The notes beneath the pieces are model-generated. The model did no database searches and was not told where the DNA came from. It saw nothing but the letters and a program-made list of their open reading frames with translations. Shown here piece after piece: positions 1 to 12,400 of a stretch of DNA of 64,000 nucleotides. Position 1 is the first letter of the stretch; each line of letters begins with the position of its first letter. Source of the stretch: Manis javanica (lineage: Eukaryota; Chordata; Mammalia; Pholidota; Manidae); NCBI RefSeq assembly GCF_040802235.1, contig NC_133166.1, positions 6,758,001 to 6,822,000 of the forward strand. The letters run 5' to 3'. Position numbers and translations under genes: made by a program.

Positions 1-2339
1 AATTTGGGAAATGCAACTTAAAATATAAAACTAAAAACAGAAATAGTATAAACTCTAAGCTCTGGACCAGTTTCCTCACCATCTGCAGCCAATCTGCATT
101 GTCTGTAAATTCAATCAGACATTTTACCCATCTGTAAATTCCAATCTTTTCATACTGATTTCCCCCCCTAATTAATGGAATTTTATTCCATTTCTTTGTT
201 TATTTGTTAGAATTGGTTTCAAAATCCCAGCAGAGAGGCTGGAGAAAAACTGATTCCATATAGACAAAATATATCCCTTTAATACTAGATCTCTTAACTG
301 GAAATACGGGATGAGAATTTTTGTCACTACAAAATGGCAAAAGTCATAAAATATTTAACTCCAGTTTACTCCATTATAATACTCTTTACAAAAGAAAAAT
401 TAATTCCTTTCATTATAAAATGTAGCAGACTGCAAACAACATCATACCATTGCCACACTAACTCTAAGGAATGAAGAAAAGAAACAAAAGCATTTTGGCT
501 GTTGATGTGTATCTGCTCTGAGAAAAGAAACAAAGGACTGTTTACTAGTTGAACTTATTTAACTGCCTGAATTCTGATCAAATCTCTTAGGTCAAAATTT
601 GGCTAATGGAAGAAATATAAAATTAAAATATGATTTCTTTAATCACTTCCAAAATAATGGTGAATACTCTTTATATACATATTTATATACACACACATAT
701 CTACAGATATAGATATAGATACATACATACATACATGCATGCATACATACATACAAATGAGAGATTGTTCCATAGGTTTTTGGACTCAAAAGCACTCAAT
801 ACTATATGTATATTATGAGTTAAATAATATTCTCACTTTGGTTCAGGTTACTGAAATGTTCATGAGAAAAGGGCGTTTCTTTAGAATTAGATAGTTTGCT
901 TTTAGTCAGTGGACTTAATGTGTATAAGATTAAAATAGAATACCACTTGGTATCACAGACTAGGTGAAGTGGCTTTTTTATATAAGCCAAGCAGAGCAAA
1001 GGTGATACTTCAGCCCCTTAGTATGTTCTCTTTTCAAGAAACTGATGATTTGTGAAAAAATAAAAAAGATTTCTTATGTCTTGCCTGTGCTGCAAGGCCA
1101 TCATTCATCTTATTAAAATGTGCATATAATAATGCAAGAAGTGATTGAGTGTCACTCATTTCGATCCCATTGATCACATAGTGTCTGTTGGCCCCAGCTT
1201 AATTTGTCAAGGTAAGACATTCTAGTTTAAAGATGGAAGCAAATGAGCTCAGTCATCTTATACTTCCCAAGGACAGATTCTACTTTTTCATTTTCTACAC
1301 GTTACTGCAGCTTGTAATTATTAAACTTGAGTCCTCGATTAGCAATTCTTGGGGTTAGCATATCTGAAGGGTCCTTGTGACATGGCCATGATGAACCCTG
1401 AATTGCACCACCATATCACAGAAACCAAACAATTAGCTATCTTTATTTGAATACACATTTTACAGGGCATTTAAAAAAATATATAAATCTATGTACTCTG
1501 CAACATAAATTTGATATTTTGGTCTTGTTTTTGTTCTTGCCTTAGGAATAAAAATTATAATTTGCTTCTATATTTACTCTCCAGCAGTAGTCCTCATTGC
1601 TGGTTACTGCTACCACACGATATATGAAATTTTGCTTTAGAAAAATTGTCTTTATGAGCAGAGGATAGAGAGGGGGAATTAGAGCCCCAGAGCATGATGA
1701 CCAAGATCTTAGAAGGATAAAGGCTTGAGTCACAATTATAGGGCATTCTATCCCACATGAAAATGTTGGTTTTCTTTTTAAGGTTACTGATAACTCTGAT
1801 TATCAGGAGGATTTTTTTCCAATTTGCTGGCAGAGATGAGGTGAAAAATCCTGCCAGAATGAGTGGCTATTTTAGAACACTAAATCTGTAAGTTTTAGGA
1901 CCTTCCTTAGATGTATGCTTCAGGAACACAATGTAGGGCTCTAGTGGGTTTGGAGTGAGAATCCTTTAATTGATAGTGAGGTCTTCAGGTGCTGAGCTTG
2001 AAAGCAGAGCCAATGACACTTTGATTTTAAAAAGCTCAAATACAGTGACTGTTGCTTTTGAAATTCTGGGCTATTAAGGAAGCTTTGCACCTGGCTGATG
2101 CTCAAATGCATTAAACTTTGAGGGACTGGACAACCAAGTAGACTACTGCTTTGAGCTCTCACCCATTTTGAAGGAGGCCAAAGATATGCCTGGAGAGACC
2201 AAGTATATCTCTTGGTGGAGACTGTGATGAGTATTTTAATGAGTGTGAAAGGAAGTATAGGTTAGAAGAAAAAAGTAAAAATTTTTTTTTCCTTTACACA
2301 TTTTATTTTGGTAGTGCATCTACTTTTATCTGTTGTATT
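1..2339. other. unassigned AT-rich non-coding DNA
   Basis: I see no gene, RNA or recognisable transposon here apart from the microsatellite at 676-755. Open frames are shorter than 75 codons and have no domain or codon signal. The part around 1740-2170 is slightly less AT-rich and of higher complexity, but I cannot assign it. Confidence 0.5.
676..755. repeat. compound (AT/GATA/ACAT)n microsatellite
   Basis: A run of ATAT and ACAC steps passes into GATA-type units and then CATA units with two ATGC variants in the middle. It is a compound tetranucleotide microsatellite, probably length-polymorphic. The short frame through it encodes only tyrosine, isoleucine and histidine repeats and is an artefact. 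Confidence 0.85.
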
Positions 2340-2590
2340 AGAATAATCTGTGTTTATTATATAAGTAACATGTATATTAAATATAATTGTATGCATTTTT
2401 GTGCATTTGTTTCAGTATTAGGAAAAAATCTCTAGAAGTAAGATTTCTGGATGTATTTAAGGACTTTGGTAATGGCTTCATTGATGTCTGGAAAGATTGT
2501 ATCACTCTCAACAGTCTACTTTTAAGTTTAAAGTTGTTCCTACATTTAACATATTCCAATGTTTTATTTCTCTTTCTCTGAAGTCCTTGA
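2340..2590 (-). mobile_element. L1M-type LINE-1, 3'-UTR fragment, antisense
   Basis: Read on the plus strand, the segment resembles the antisense of an old L1 3' UTR: the block about a setting of 'tagaagt...atttctggat' followed by the 'gttgtaccaatttacac'-like part (here 'attgtatcactctcaacag'). It is heavily diverged. The assignment rests on resemblance to L1MC/L1ME consensus. Confidence 0.5.
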
Positions 2591-2799
2591 ACTAACACTT
2601 GTTCATCCATTCCCGTATTTACTTCCTTACTGAAAGAGCCTAATGTTTGCCCCAAATTGCGATAGCATGGGGGCATTGAGGATACAAAGAGAGCAAGGCT
2701 TTCCATATGTATGAATAGGCAGTAGTTTGTAATGAGCATTGATAGTTCAAAGTCATATTAGAACAATCGTAGTAAATAGCATCACAGCCTCTTTCATAT

Positions 2800-3250
2800 C
2801 GGACGAAAGCTATGAATGCATGCCTTTTTCCTTGCTCCTTCCTTCCCTTTGTTGGAGGAGGTCATCCACAGAATGTGGCTGCAGGTTGACCCCTGAGCTG
2901 GGCCCAGGCAATCAGAGGCTCCTGAGCACCTCCTCTGCCCTTGGAATGTGGGCTCTGCCCGCTTTTCCTTCACTAGGGGCCACTTTGAATATGTGGCCTT
3001 GAGACAGTGATGTGTTACGGAGAACATGTAGGTGGTACATGTGACTGAACTTAGTCAAGACCTCTTTATAACTCAAGATGTTGCAGGTAGGTGTGGAGAT
3101 CTGCTCCTCCTGTGGCCCGCCCAAGGCAAGCGTCCTAAGTTCCTTTGCTTATTAAACCTGTCACCCACCAGTCTGGAGTGGCCCGCCTCTTTTTTTCGGT
3201 CCTCACCTGGGGTCCAGTTTCAATTTTTTACTTGGAAACTCCAGAGGTTG
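2800..3250 (+). mobile_element. candidate solo endogenous-retrovirus LTR
   Basis: This GC-richer block has the order expected of a retroviral LTR: a GC-rich upstream part, a TATA-like TTTATAA at 3065-3071, and an ATTAAA polyadenylation signal at 3151-3156 about 85 bases downstream, followed by a short T-rich, GT/TC-containing tail. No internal retroviral genes are adjacent, so a solo LTR is likely. I could not define target-site duplications or name the family. It could instead be a non-repeat GC-rich block. Confidence 0.4.
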
Positions 3251-3329
3251 AGACAAACACTCTCCCTCCTTCTCTCCTTTCCTCTGCTTCTTTCTTTTCC
3301 TTACCGTCTCCTCCTTTCACCTTTAAAAT

Positions 3330-5650
3330 GTTATTTCTCTATTTAATAAACCAAACATTAATTACTAAACACACTTGTTTAAATAAATTCAAAAAATGTA
3401 AGAGAATAAATTCTGAAAATTGTCCCTTCTGCTGCAGTGCCCACCTGCCCAGTTTTCCTCTGTAAAGGCATCCAATTTACTAGTTCTTAAAAGATTCTTG
3501 CAGTTTCTCACATAGTCTCTCTTTCTTTCCACACAAGTATGTATCTCCCTTTTTACGAAAAAAAAAAAAAGCTATTGTATGTTATATTCACCATTCTGCA
3601 CTATTGTTTACTCACTTAAAATTCACTTAAAATACATTTTGAATGTTGTCCCATACGGGCTTATACATTTGTTTTTACAGCTGTGCAATAGTGTATTATG
3701 ACTATACCATAAATTACTTAAGCAGTTTGCTGTTGATGGACATTTTAATTGTCTCCTAATTTTTGATTTTTCAACAATTTTTCATTGCTAGTTCACGTTT
3801 CACATGTGTGATTACCACTAACACATATCTTTAATTGTAATTGGCAATTCAAGGGGTTAATTTGTAATTTATAAATTCTGTCAAATTTCCCTTTATAGAC
3901 ATTATAGCAGTTTATAGTCCTTGGAGAAATGCATGAGAGTACTTTTTTCCTAACACAATCACCTTCCCGATGTTTTAACAGCTGATAATCACCAATCAGA
4001 GAGTTTAAACCAAACAAACAAAAAGTATGTCAGGGTGTTTAAAATTTAGATGTCTTTTATTATGAGAAAGATTGACCATCTTTTCAATTGTTTAAGGGAT
4101 GTTTAAAATAATTTTTCTATTATCATCTTCATATATATTTCGTTTTTCTATATTTTGCTTTTGTATGAATATTTTAATGGGTATATCCTCACATATGGGT
4201 ATACATACCTGCTTTTCCATGTAAGGGATTGCAAATGATTCCCATGTTTTTTTTATGCTGTGACTATTTAAGTTGCTTTTTATCCTATATCTTTTCATTA
4301 TTATGAAATCTACAAATCTAATGTATTGTTTTGAGGTTTCATGTCACATGAAATGGACTGTCCTCAGCTTGAGGTCATCCAGTTAGTCTATATCATTATT
4401 TTCTAATAATAATGTGGATTCTCTACTAAGTTTCAATATGTATTCCAATATAAATTTAGTTTTATGTACTTTTTATTTATTACTCCACTTCCACTTTCTC
4501 TCAGACAGCTTCCAAGTTGTACAAATATTTTATTAAATAATACAGGTTTTACCAAATTATCTGGTATATTATCTTTATCATATGCTAATATTGTAATAAG
4601 TTTTAGCCTCTCTTTGGACTCTCCATTCAGTAGTATTGATTTGTCTGTCCATGTACTAATATGACCATTAACTGTTTTAGCTTTATAACAATATTAAAGT
4701 ATCTATTATAAATAGTTCTCCCTCATTAACATCCTCTTTCAGAGTTACTCTGGCTTTTATTACGTGATAATAGTGCCATTTTAATTGTAGAAGTAACTAA
4801 TCTAACTCTCCTAAGAAAGTTCCTTTGATATTTGTTTTGGGTCAAGGTAGATTTAAAATATTTATGAAATTGTGTCTGCCTATACAAGAATGTACTGAAA
4901 CTTTTTCTATGTTCAACAGGGCCTTGGGACTCCCAGTAATATTAATTGCTTATTCATTTTTCATAGATATACTTATTTTATTTCTAGTTTTTAATCTAAT
5001 TTTATTTTATTCCATTTAATTCTATGGGCTATTGCATAGGACTTTTTTATTAGTTTATAAATTCTAACTGGTTCTGGTTTGTATTATGACGTCTCTTAAT
5101 TTCTGTGTCTTCCTGAGTTCATTTATCATTACTCACAGTTTTCCAGTGGATCCTTCTAGTTTATATGAAGTAAATAATGATATACTCATTGGTATACAAT
5201 CATATACTTTGACAAAGGAAAATACATTATTTTATTTCCTTTGCTCATATTTATATTCCTCTTATTTTTGTTATTTAAATGTATTGATTATTGATTCCAG
5301 ACAGCATGAAAAAATTATTCTCTTACTGAGTATCTTTTTTAAAACACTGATGTAAATATTTTTTGTGAAACTTCTTATACTTCCTTTAACTTTGGGTTAA
5401 TGTCTACATTTTTTCATGGAAGGAAATATCTATTTAATTATGGTCCTCTCCAAGAATGGCTGTTTTATTTTATTGAATGGATTTTGATAAATTTATTTAG
5501 GTAGCTGGTCACCTTAATCTCTCCTTTGATTTATTGATTAGAGAGTAATATCATTAGGTTTACTAAGATCAAAACATTCCACCATTCCTAAAAGACCTCA
5601 TCTAGCATTGGTATTTTCTTTGGGAAGTAGGTTTTCTTAAAAACTCCAAG
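3330..5650 (-). mobile_element. L1M-type LINE-1, 3' UTR plus ORF2 3' part, antisense
   Basis: On the plus strand 3480-4110 follows the antisense of the L1MC/L1ME 3' UTR (the part with 'ctattgatggacatttaggttg', here 'gctgttgatggacatttta'). From about 4360 it follows the antisense of ORF2: 4640-4720 matches the segment '...gtgccaataccacactgtcttaattactatagctttataata' in order, and later pieces keep that order. The copy is riddled with stops and indels, has no coding capacity, and becomes hard to follow after 5100. The distal boundary is uncertain. Confidence 0.65.
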
Positions 5651-5905
5651 CAATTTGTCTAAATTTTCAGCTTTTTGGAGGCAGTTTTTGAAAATTGCCT
5701 TTGTCAAATAAATTATCCCCTTTAACCCAGATTTTCAAATTTATTTGCATAGAATTTAACAGTGAAATATTTTATATTATTTGTTTATCAAGTCAGAAGT
5801 TTCCTTTTCCCCTAACATTTTGAAATGATAAAATATGTCACATATATGGCACTATATAAAACATTTTAAAGATATAAATATATATCATAAATAATGTATA
5901 TATTA

Positions 5906-5955
5906 TTTGTATAATAATGTATAATTTAAATTTGTATAATAATGTATAATTTAAA
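5906..5955. repeat. perfect 25-bp tandem duplication (two units)
   Basis: Positions 5906-5930 and 5931-5955 are identical 25-base AT-rich units, each beginning TTTGTATAATAATG. A perfect two-copy tandem duplication in old diverged DNA indicates recent slippage. Confidence 0.9.
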
Positions 5956-6054
5956 ATATTTAAACAATTTTAAGCAAGTCCCATGTTAAGCTAAGATAAA
6001 ACTTTAAACATGAACATTGTTTCTATGTATCCTATTGGAGATATATGCAAGGGT

Positions 6055-6250
6055 TTATATGTAAAGGTTTCTCTGGGGTGTATTATTGTTTATTAAAATG
6101 CTGTGTCAAAAGTGTGAATATCTTCAAATTTACTAGGTAATGAAAAACTGTATTTTTCCTGTTATTTTGGTTATATGTGGTTATAGCTATTTAATTTCCA
6201 ACCAGCAGTGTAAGAGAACTCACCTTAAAATCCTCAGCAATAATTGGAAC
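6055..6250 (-). mobile_element. L1M-type LINE-1, 3'-UTR fragment, antisense
   Basis: The plus strand follows the antisense L1 3'-UTR order: the 'ggtttctctggggtgtatt' block, then 'gctgtgtcaaaagtgtgaat', then 'ccaaccagcagtgtaagagaactc'. This is the part that in consensus reads 'cccaccagcagtgtatgagagttcc'. It is non-coding and truncated on both sides. Confidence 0.65.
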
Positions 6251-6479
6251 TGATTATTGGATAATCATTTCTCCAATACATTAGTTGTAAAATGATATGT
6301 CAGTTTTGTTTCAATTGGTCTTTCCTTGGTTCCTAACATATGAAAAAAAAAACCCCAGAGTTGAATTGAAAAACAAGCAAAGGACTTCCAGGTTCTGTCC
6401 ACCAAGTAAGAAGCTTAAAGGTTGTCACTGTCTTAACAATAAGCAAAAAGCTGAACAAATTGAAATGTCAACAACTCTT

Positions 6480-7090
6480 CTTAGATTGTAAGAAAAGTAA
6501 AGTCAGTGAGTCAAGCACTGGCCTCCAAACTGGAGAGACTAATGCACAGAAATCCATGAGCAGAAAACTCTGGAGAAACCAGAGCCTGGGTAGGGCAACC
6601 TGAGCTGGATGGACACATTTCTGGAGGCTCAGTGTGGACAACTCTGAGAGAGAAAACTCCAGGAGGACCCAGTCTTCAGGTCGTCCCCACACTTTGGTGA
6701 GTTTTATCTCTTGGAGCTTAGACACAAGTTCTCACAGTGAATATCTGACAAAAATCTTATGCTTCCTTCCGGCAGGGGGATCAAGGAACCATTCTGAAAT
6801 GTGCCAGAACATTCTGTTGTTAATGTAGTCCCTCGGGAGAAGCTACTTAACCAGAGGCTAACCTGCTCGGATTTTATCAGAGCCAAAGTGACCTGGAGGA
6901 AGGGGAACTGTCCTACCCCATCTGACTCTATCCCTACACATCCCTACCCAGAGGAAGGGATTTATCCACCTCCAGCCCCATCTAGCTTCCCATGCGGGAG
7001 AAGAGAAATACCCAACTCCTGCCCCCACTAGCCATCCTGCCCCACGTAGGGAGTGGGGTAACTGAGAAACTCTGGAAAATTCAGTTCAGC
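6480..7090 (+). mobile_element. L1M-type LINE-1 5'-UTR-like block
   Basis: The block is GC-richer than its surroundings and has the style of old L1 5' UTRs, for example 'cagggggatcaaggaacc' followed by 'cagaacattctgttgttaa' and a later 'gagggaag' run with C-rich segments. Several short frames cross it on both strands but none shows a domain. An LTR is the alternative; I saw no TATA plus polyadenylation-signal arrangement. Confidence 0.4.
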
Positions 7091-7419
7091 GTATCTAAAT
7101 AAAGAATAAGAAGTAAATCTGCAAAAAATAGAGAAAGGTAGTAAAGAATGTATAAGGGGTGGTAAAATTAAAACTTTAATTTTTTAGTCATAACTGATCT
7201 AATAGACACATTTATTCAAAATAGCAATAGCAACAGCAGATACATTACTTGAAAGCCAAGTTGTGTGTGTATGTTTCAATATACAAACTCTTTTTTGTGT
7301 AATATATATCTTACAATTAAACAACTTGCAAGTATTTTTGAAAAACATAGACTTCTGTGCCAACTGTAAATGTACAATGCTATCTCCCCAACTTTAATTA
7401 TTTTGACTAATAACCCAAT

Positions 7420-8000
7420 CTTGCCATTTTTTCAGATTCTCAACATTAAAGAGTATACTTTCCTCTGACCTCGCCTTCTATACATACCTCCAATCTGTTA
7501 TTAAGTCCAGTCCATTTTATCTCTGTTATATGTCTTGGCCATTTCACATCTACTGTTATTGTCTGGTTATGTAATTTACTCATTTCTTCTATCATTGATT
7601 ATGTTAGTTCCTTTCTAATTGGTCTCTCGTGAATAATTTTCTCCACCACATCTTTACTACAATCCACTGTATGCTTTACTGCCACAAAAAGCTTTCTGAG
7701 ACACCACTTATGTCATTTAATCTCCATGCTAAAAATAAAAGGATAAATCTGTGTATTCCCATTTTTAATAAAATATGTTTTATATTCCTTAGCCTCCTTG
7801 TCAAGATTATAAGTAATTTTCCTCAATACACCTCTGCAGATTTAATACATCACGAACCTCTTATAGAAATACACATGTCCTCACCGCTTTACCCTTTTGA
7901 TAGCTTTGATTATCTTGTTTCTGTCCCCTTAGAGCACCTTTCCCTATTTTACATGGAGAAATCCTACTCCCCTACAAAGTTTATTTCATCTTTCTAATAC
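7420..8000 (+). mobile_element. LINE-2 fragment (ORF2 3' part)
   Basis: The C/T-rich plus strand reads like diverged L2: segments resembling 'tcatttcttctatcattgatta...', 'cctttctaattggtctctcgtg' and 'accacatctttactacaatccactgtatgc', in the order of the L2 endonuclease/RT tail. The 122-codon frame at 7629-7997 lies inside it, has no intact motif, and is not a gene. Confidence 0.5.
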
Positions 8001-10619
8001 AATTTTCTCAAACCACATTGTGGGAAGGGACTCTAACAGATATTGTTCAATCTCTAAGTACCAGATATTGTACCATGTGCCTCTAGTAAATGATCACATT
8101 TCAAAACAAAAGTGCAAGTTATATTCTCTGCCTCCATCTCTTCCTCCTCCTCCTTCTTTCTTGTTTCTTCATTGTTTTTAGTCAGATGTTCCTCAGAGAG
8201 ACTAATCTTCTTGCTTAAATGTGCAAAAAGCAATAAATGCCTAGGGTTGCTTTTGAACACAAAGTTGTCTAGTCACACAGTGCTGCCTTCTCCATTTTTT
8301 TGCATGTTCTCTAACTCCTGAAATTATCTCTTCCATCATTAGACTTTCTCTGTATTAGGTAGGGAAATGATTATATTTTATATCCCTCATAACTATTTGT
8401 ATGTATATATTAAATTTGGTCCTTAAGAGAAAAATCTTTCTTAGTAATTCCATATGGGGTATTAGGTAAGTCATCATGCATTATCTCCACCAACATCATC
8501 ACCACAACCATCCTTCAGCTTGGTTGAGTTTATCTTCAGCATTTTCAAAGTCATGTTATAACAGTGCCTAAAAGTGGCCAAGACATATCTGGGGGTAAAA
8601 TATTCTTAAATTATTTGAATCTAACAAAATACAGAAAACTGTTCTTGTTATATTGGTTTTGTAAATGTGAATGTTTTCTGCTAGTGGAAAGAGCTAGCAT
8701 CTGCACCTGAGATTTTCTTCTTTTAAAATAAGTAATAGAAATATAAGATATCTATGTGTTTTTTAAAAAAGAGTACTTTCAGTTGGAAAAATAGGAGGTT
8801 ATACCTGAGGCTCTGACTTCAGAATTTGGAGTTTAAATCAGAGAAGCAGCCTGAAATGAAAATCTCGGACAGCTCTGTGACTTGTCTTGTAGCATCAGCC
8901 TGACCTCATTGTAAATTGTTCTTTAGATGATGGGGAAAATGAGAAAACTTTCAGGGAAGTTAGGAAAACACAACTTTTACCTAGAAGAAGACTGCCCCTG
9001 GGAATACATTTAAATCTTTTGAAAACTATACCTGTCTACTGTTTATGAAACATGGAAAGAGCCTCAAACATTGTCTCTGATTTTAATAGATATTACTCAG
9101 TCAGAGGAAGGACATGTTTGTATATGCTGGTTTTAAGTAGGGTTAGGTCAAACTTGAGTTCACTGTTAACTAGCGCTGTTAATAACATGAATTAACTGGC
9201 AAAGAGAGAAGAGAATGCCTATCTGTGAAAAAAATCCTGTGATCATGCTCACCTGTTTGCTGTAGGACCCAGTCACTCACAGAATGGGAAAATGTTTGGG
9301 CCTTACTGATAAGTAGAATATAGTGCTGGATATAACCTTGGTGAGAATTGCATGATATTAATCACAACACAATTAAAAAAACATATCCAGTTAGGGGCAG
9401 GGTAATGAAAAACACTTTGCAAATATTTAAAAGAACTTATGCAAAAATCCCAAAATTAGCATTACTATGAACCCATAGCATTTCATATATTTTATATGTA
9501 TTTAATTTTAGTTGCTGTTCCCCTGACACTGAGATATAATTTGACCATACTTTACTAATATGATCATTGAGAGTCATAGAAGTTTTTTAACTTACAAATA
9601 ATAGTATGTAAAAGACTATTAAAATTAAAAAAGTGTTGGATCTCTCCAGAGCTCAAAAAATATCTAAAGATCTAAAAAAGAACATGAAATTCTGAAAAGT
9701 ATCAGATAATATTAGGAGGTTATAATCCTAAATCTGGTTTGGGTCCAACTGGTGACTTTATTATCCTCACTTCACAGAAGTTCAGTGTCATTATATGTAT
9801 AATTAAGAAGAGGCTAGTTCATATAGTCAATATTGTTCTTTATTCATTATATATTTATTATGAGAAAAGTATGACCATTTGTTTTATAATTGTGAGGAAT
9901 AACACTTATAAAGTTCATGTGACTGGAAGAGTATAGCCAGTGAGCCCTAGAGTCAGGTTTCCAACCCAGGTCTATTAAAGAACAGAAGCTACATTATTTA
10001 CATTACATTTTAATTACTTACCAAGGGAATTAGGACGATTTCTGATTGCTTATGCGGTATGGGGAATACATAATTTCACCATGGTTTTGGTAGACAAAAG
10101 AGCAAACATACAGATAGATATGTTTAGCTGCAATCTAGTATTATTAGTGGAGAAACAAGCACCTGTTGGAAGATTTCCAGAAGCTCAAGGTAATGGCAGT
10201 CACCATAAGCCTAACCTCTCCACATATCAGCTAAAATCACTACAGATCAATACTGAGAAGACGAACAACAAAAATTCAATGCCACACTTGTCCTAGAGAA
10301 ATGCAAATATATGGGGAATGTTTTCTGAAGGCACGGAGAATGGATTAAAGCAGACAATACATTCAAATGTGAGTTAGCCTAGAAGAGAATGAGGAAAGAG
10401 ATGTTTCTTGTGTTTCTGGTTTTTATTCTTGGGGCAAACAATAGTCAGAAGTGTATAGGACTCTAAATTCCCAATGGAAAAGCCACAGTCTTTTAGGCCT
10501 GGTCACCCCAAAACAGAACTTGAAACATCCACAGTGGCTAGAAAGTGAGAGAGAAGTCCCAGAAGGCAGAGTCACCCTCTTATCCTAAGGTCTGGACAGA
10601 TTTTTACTTTGGGATTGTC
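8001..10619. other. unassigned non-coding DNA
   Basis: No gene or confident repeat. A very weak MIR-like trace is split across 9750-9780 (TTATCCTCACTTCACAG) and 9935-9990 (GTTTCCAACCCAGGTCT), but too little remains to call. 10400-10620 may be 5' leader of the L1 that follows. Confidence 0.45.
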
Positions 10620-11082
10620 AAAAAAATTATATATGCATAGGACAGACAAATAATAGCTCAGATGAGAATTTTTAAAATGAACTGAGATTTAAGCAGACAT
10701 CCCAGTTAGAGTTTGTAATTTGAGGTTAAACAACTTGATTGCTTGCCATACAGATGGAAAAAAACCCAATTCTAGCAAAATATAACATAATCCAGGATCT
10801 CCACTATGTAATATTCACGATATACAGAATAAAATCCAAATTTCTCAATATATGATGAGCAAGGGGAATATGATCCTGATGTGACCCAGATATTGGAACT
10901 AGCAGCAAGTATTTGAAAGCAGTTAAAACAACCACATTCAATGTTATAAAGGAAAATGTGCTCTCAATATATGAAAAAATAGGAAAATGCAACAAATGCA
11001 AATTATCAAAAATACACTAAATTCTGCTTCTGAAAAAAAACAGTGTCTGTAATAAAACTTTTAATGGATGAGACTAACAAAT

Positions 11083-11114
11083 AATAATAATATGGCAGAA
11101 AAGAATAAATAGTA

Positions 11115-11157
<43 letters not shown>

Positions 11158-11180
11158 TGGCAGAGGAAAGAATCCTTGAG
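11083..11180. repeat. (AAT)n microsatellite with duplicated flank
   Basis: About 14 AAT units run from 11114 to 11157. The sequence after the array (AATAATATGGCAGA) is also present before it at about 11083-11099, so roughly 63 bases have been duplicated and the array then grew between the copies. The reverse-strand frame through it codes only poly-leucine and is an artefact. Confidence 0.9.
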
Positions 11181-11203
11181 CTTGAAAACAGATGAATAGA
11201 AAT

Positions 11204-11223
11204 CATTCAGTTTGAACTGAATG
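11204..11223. repeat. 20-base near-perfect palindrome (9-bp arms)
   Basis: CATTCAGTT and AACTGAATG flank a two-base centre, giving a hairpin with nine paired bases. It lies inside the L1 ORF1 relic and is probably a chance product of mutation. Confidence 0.7.
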
Positions 11224-11459
11224 GAAAGAAAAGGAAAAAAAAAAAGAAAGAAACCTAGACTTCAGAACCTGTGTGACTATATATAATCAAAGGTCTAGCA
11301 AATGTGTAATTGGCTTCCCAGACTCAGAAAAGAGACAGAATGGGGTTTTAAAAAATGCTTGAAGAAACAATGCTAGAACTTTGTCCAAACTGTAGTGATA
11401 GACATAACTGTATTGATTCAAGAAACTGAGGCAGTATCTGTATTTCACTTTATCTGGTT

Positions 11460-11720
11460 GAGTTTCTTGTCTTTATTCCATGTAGGCTCCTAACTGATTT
11501 CCCCAGTGTTCTCCCAGTTCTCATCTTGCTACAACTTCCTTCCAATTATAGCCCTAAATAACATATTGATAGTATAACCCCTTTACTCAACAAGGTACCA
11601 ATGATCTCCATTTCTCAAGAATAAAATATTCAATGGCAAGTAATCCCTTTCTTTCATCTGCTCACACGTACTTCATTGTAATCATTTTGGACCAAGCCTT
11701 TTATTTTTTGATCTAGAACT
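11460..11720 (+). mobile_element. LINE-2 fragment
   Basis: The strand reads like L2 3' ORF sequence: 'taggctcctaactgatttcccc', then 'tcaagaataaaatattcaatggc', then 'ctgctcacacgtacttcatt', in the order of the consensus (lack of paralogue distinction aside). It is truncated at both ends and non-coding. Confidence 0.5.
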
Positions 11721-12199
11721 CATAGTACATTCTATGACTTAAACAACAGCTATGATAGCCATTTTTTTTCTCTTGTTATAGTCAGGCATAATTCTCAAAA
11801 TTTTAGTAGTTCCAAAACATTCAGGTTTTTTAGGGCTATTCAATACAGATAGAAAAATAAATTACATAAAATTTAAGACTATTCTGTAGTCACTGAAAAT
11901 AATTCCGTAGAAGGAATCTCAGCTTTAAGTAATATTGCCATAGAGAGTAGCAACTGTAAATGCAGGAGTAAGTCAAAAAATTAGAAGATCTAGAAAATAA
12001 TAAAACAGAAAATGAAAACACTTTGTAAGAGACTTCAAAGTTAGTTTTCTTTCACAATTCTTCTAAGCACACTAAGAACAATGGATTATATAAATATAAT
12101 TATTTCAAAATTATGTATTTAGAATTATTTAAGACTGAACTTTAAAACACTGTGTTCTCTAGTAAATGTCCATGGGTGGGGTAAAGAGATAGAAGAAAG
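11721..12199. other. unassigned AT-rich DNA
   Basis: I see nothing recognisable here beyond low-complexity A/T runs. Confidence 0.5.
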
Positions 12200-12400
12200 A
12201 CACAATTTAATAAGACCTGACAATATATTTTGACGATAAACTTTACCTATACATTTTTTAAATTTATGGCAACTTCATTTTACAGATGAGGAAATGGAGG
12301 CCTGGATGATTAGGCAATATTGAACCATCAGTTAAGGATCAAGTTGGTTTAGAAATAGAAGCCAATTCATTCCCCAATCTCTTCTCACATTTTGTGGAAA
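12200..12400 (+). mobile_element. MIR SINE
   Basis: The diagnostic MIR 3' segment is clear: CATTTTACAGATGAGGAAA at 12277-12295 followed by TGGAGGCCTGGATGATTAGG and a degraded 'gcaatattgaacc' standing for 'acttgcccaaggtca'. MIR is a tRNA-derived SINE mobilised by L2 in early mammals. Confidence 0.75.

Larger units (their letters stand above)
10620..11440 (+). mobile_element. L1M-type LINE-1, ORF1 region relic
   Basis: The plus strand follows old L1 ORF1 in order: 'gatgtgacccagatattggaactagc', 'ttgaaagcagttaaaacaa', 'ataaaggaaaatgtgctctc', then 'atggcagaggaaagaatcc' and 'gagcttgaaaacagatgaat', and after that 'aaatgtgtaattggcttccc' and 'gcttgaagaaacaatgctag'. In an intact element this encodes the coiled coil and RRM of the RNA-binding ORF1 protein. 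Stops and indels destroy the frame, and an AAT microsatellite has expanded inside the coiled-coil-coding part. Confidence 0.7.

Noticed and set aside
2377..2739. 120-codon minus-strand frame
   Set aside because: It overlaps an antisense L1 3' UTR and has no recognisable domain; length is within chance for 64 kb.
6480..7090. LTR or multi-exon gene in the GC-richer block
   Set aside because: No TATA/polyadenylation arrangement and no domain in any frame; an L1 5'-UTR origin fits better, though not firmly.
7629..7997. 122-codon plus-strand frame
   Set aside because: It is embedded in a LINE-2 fragment and lacks the reverse-transcriptase motifs of an active element.
11006..11206. poly-leucine reverse-strand frame as a membrane peptide
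   Set aside because: It is the translation of the AAT microsatellite.
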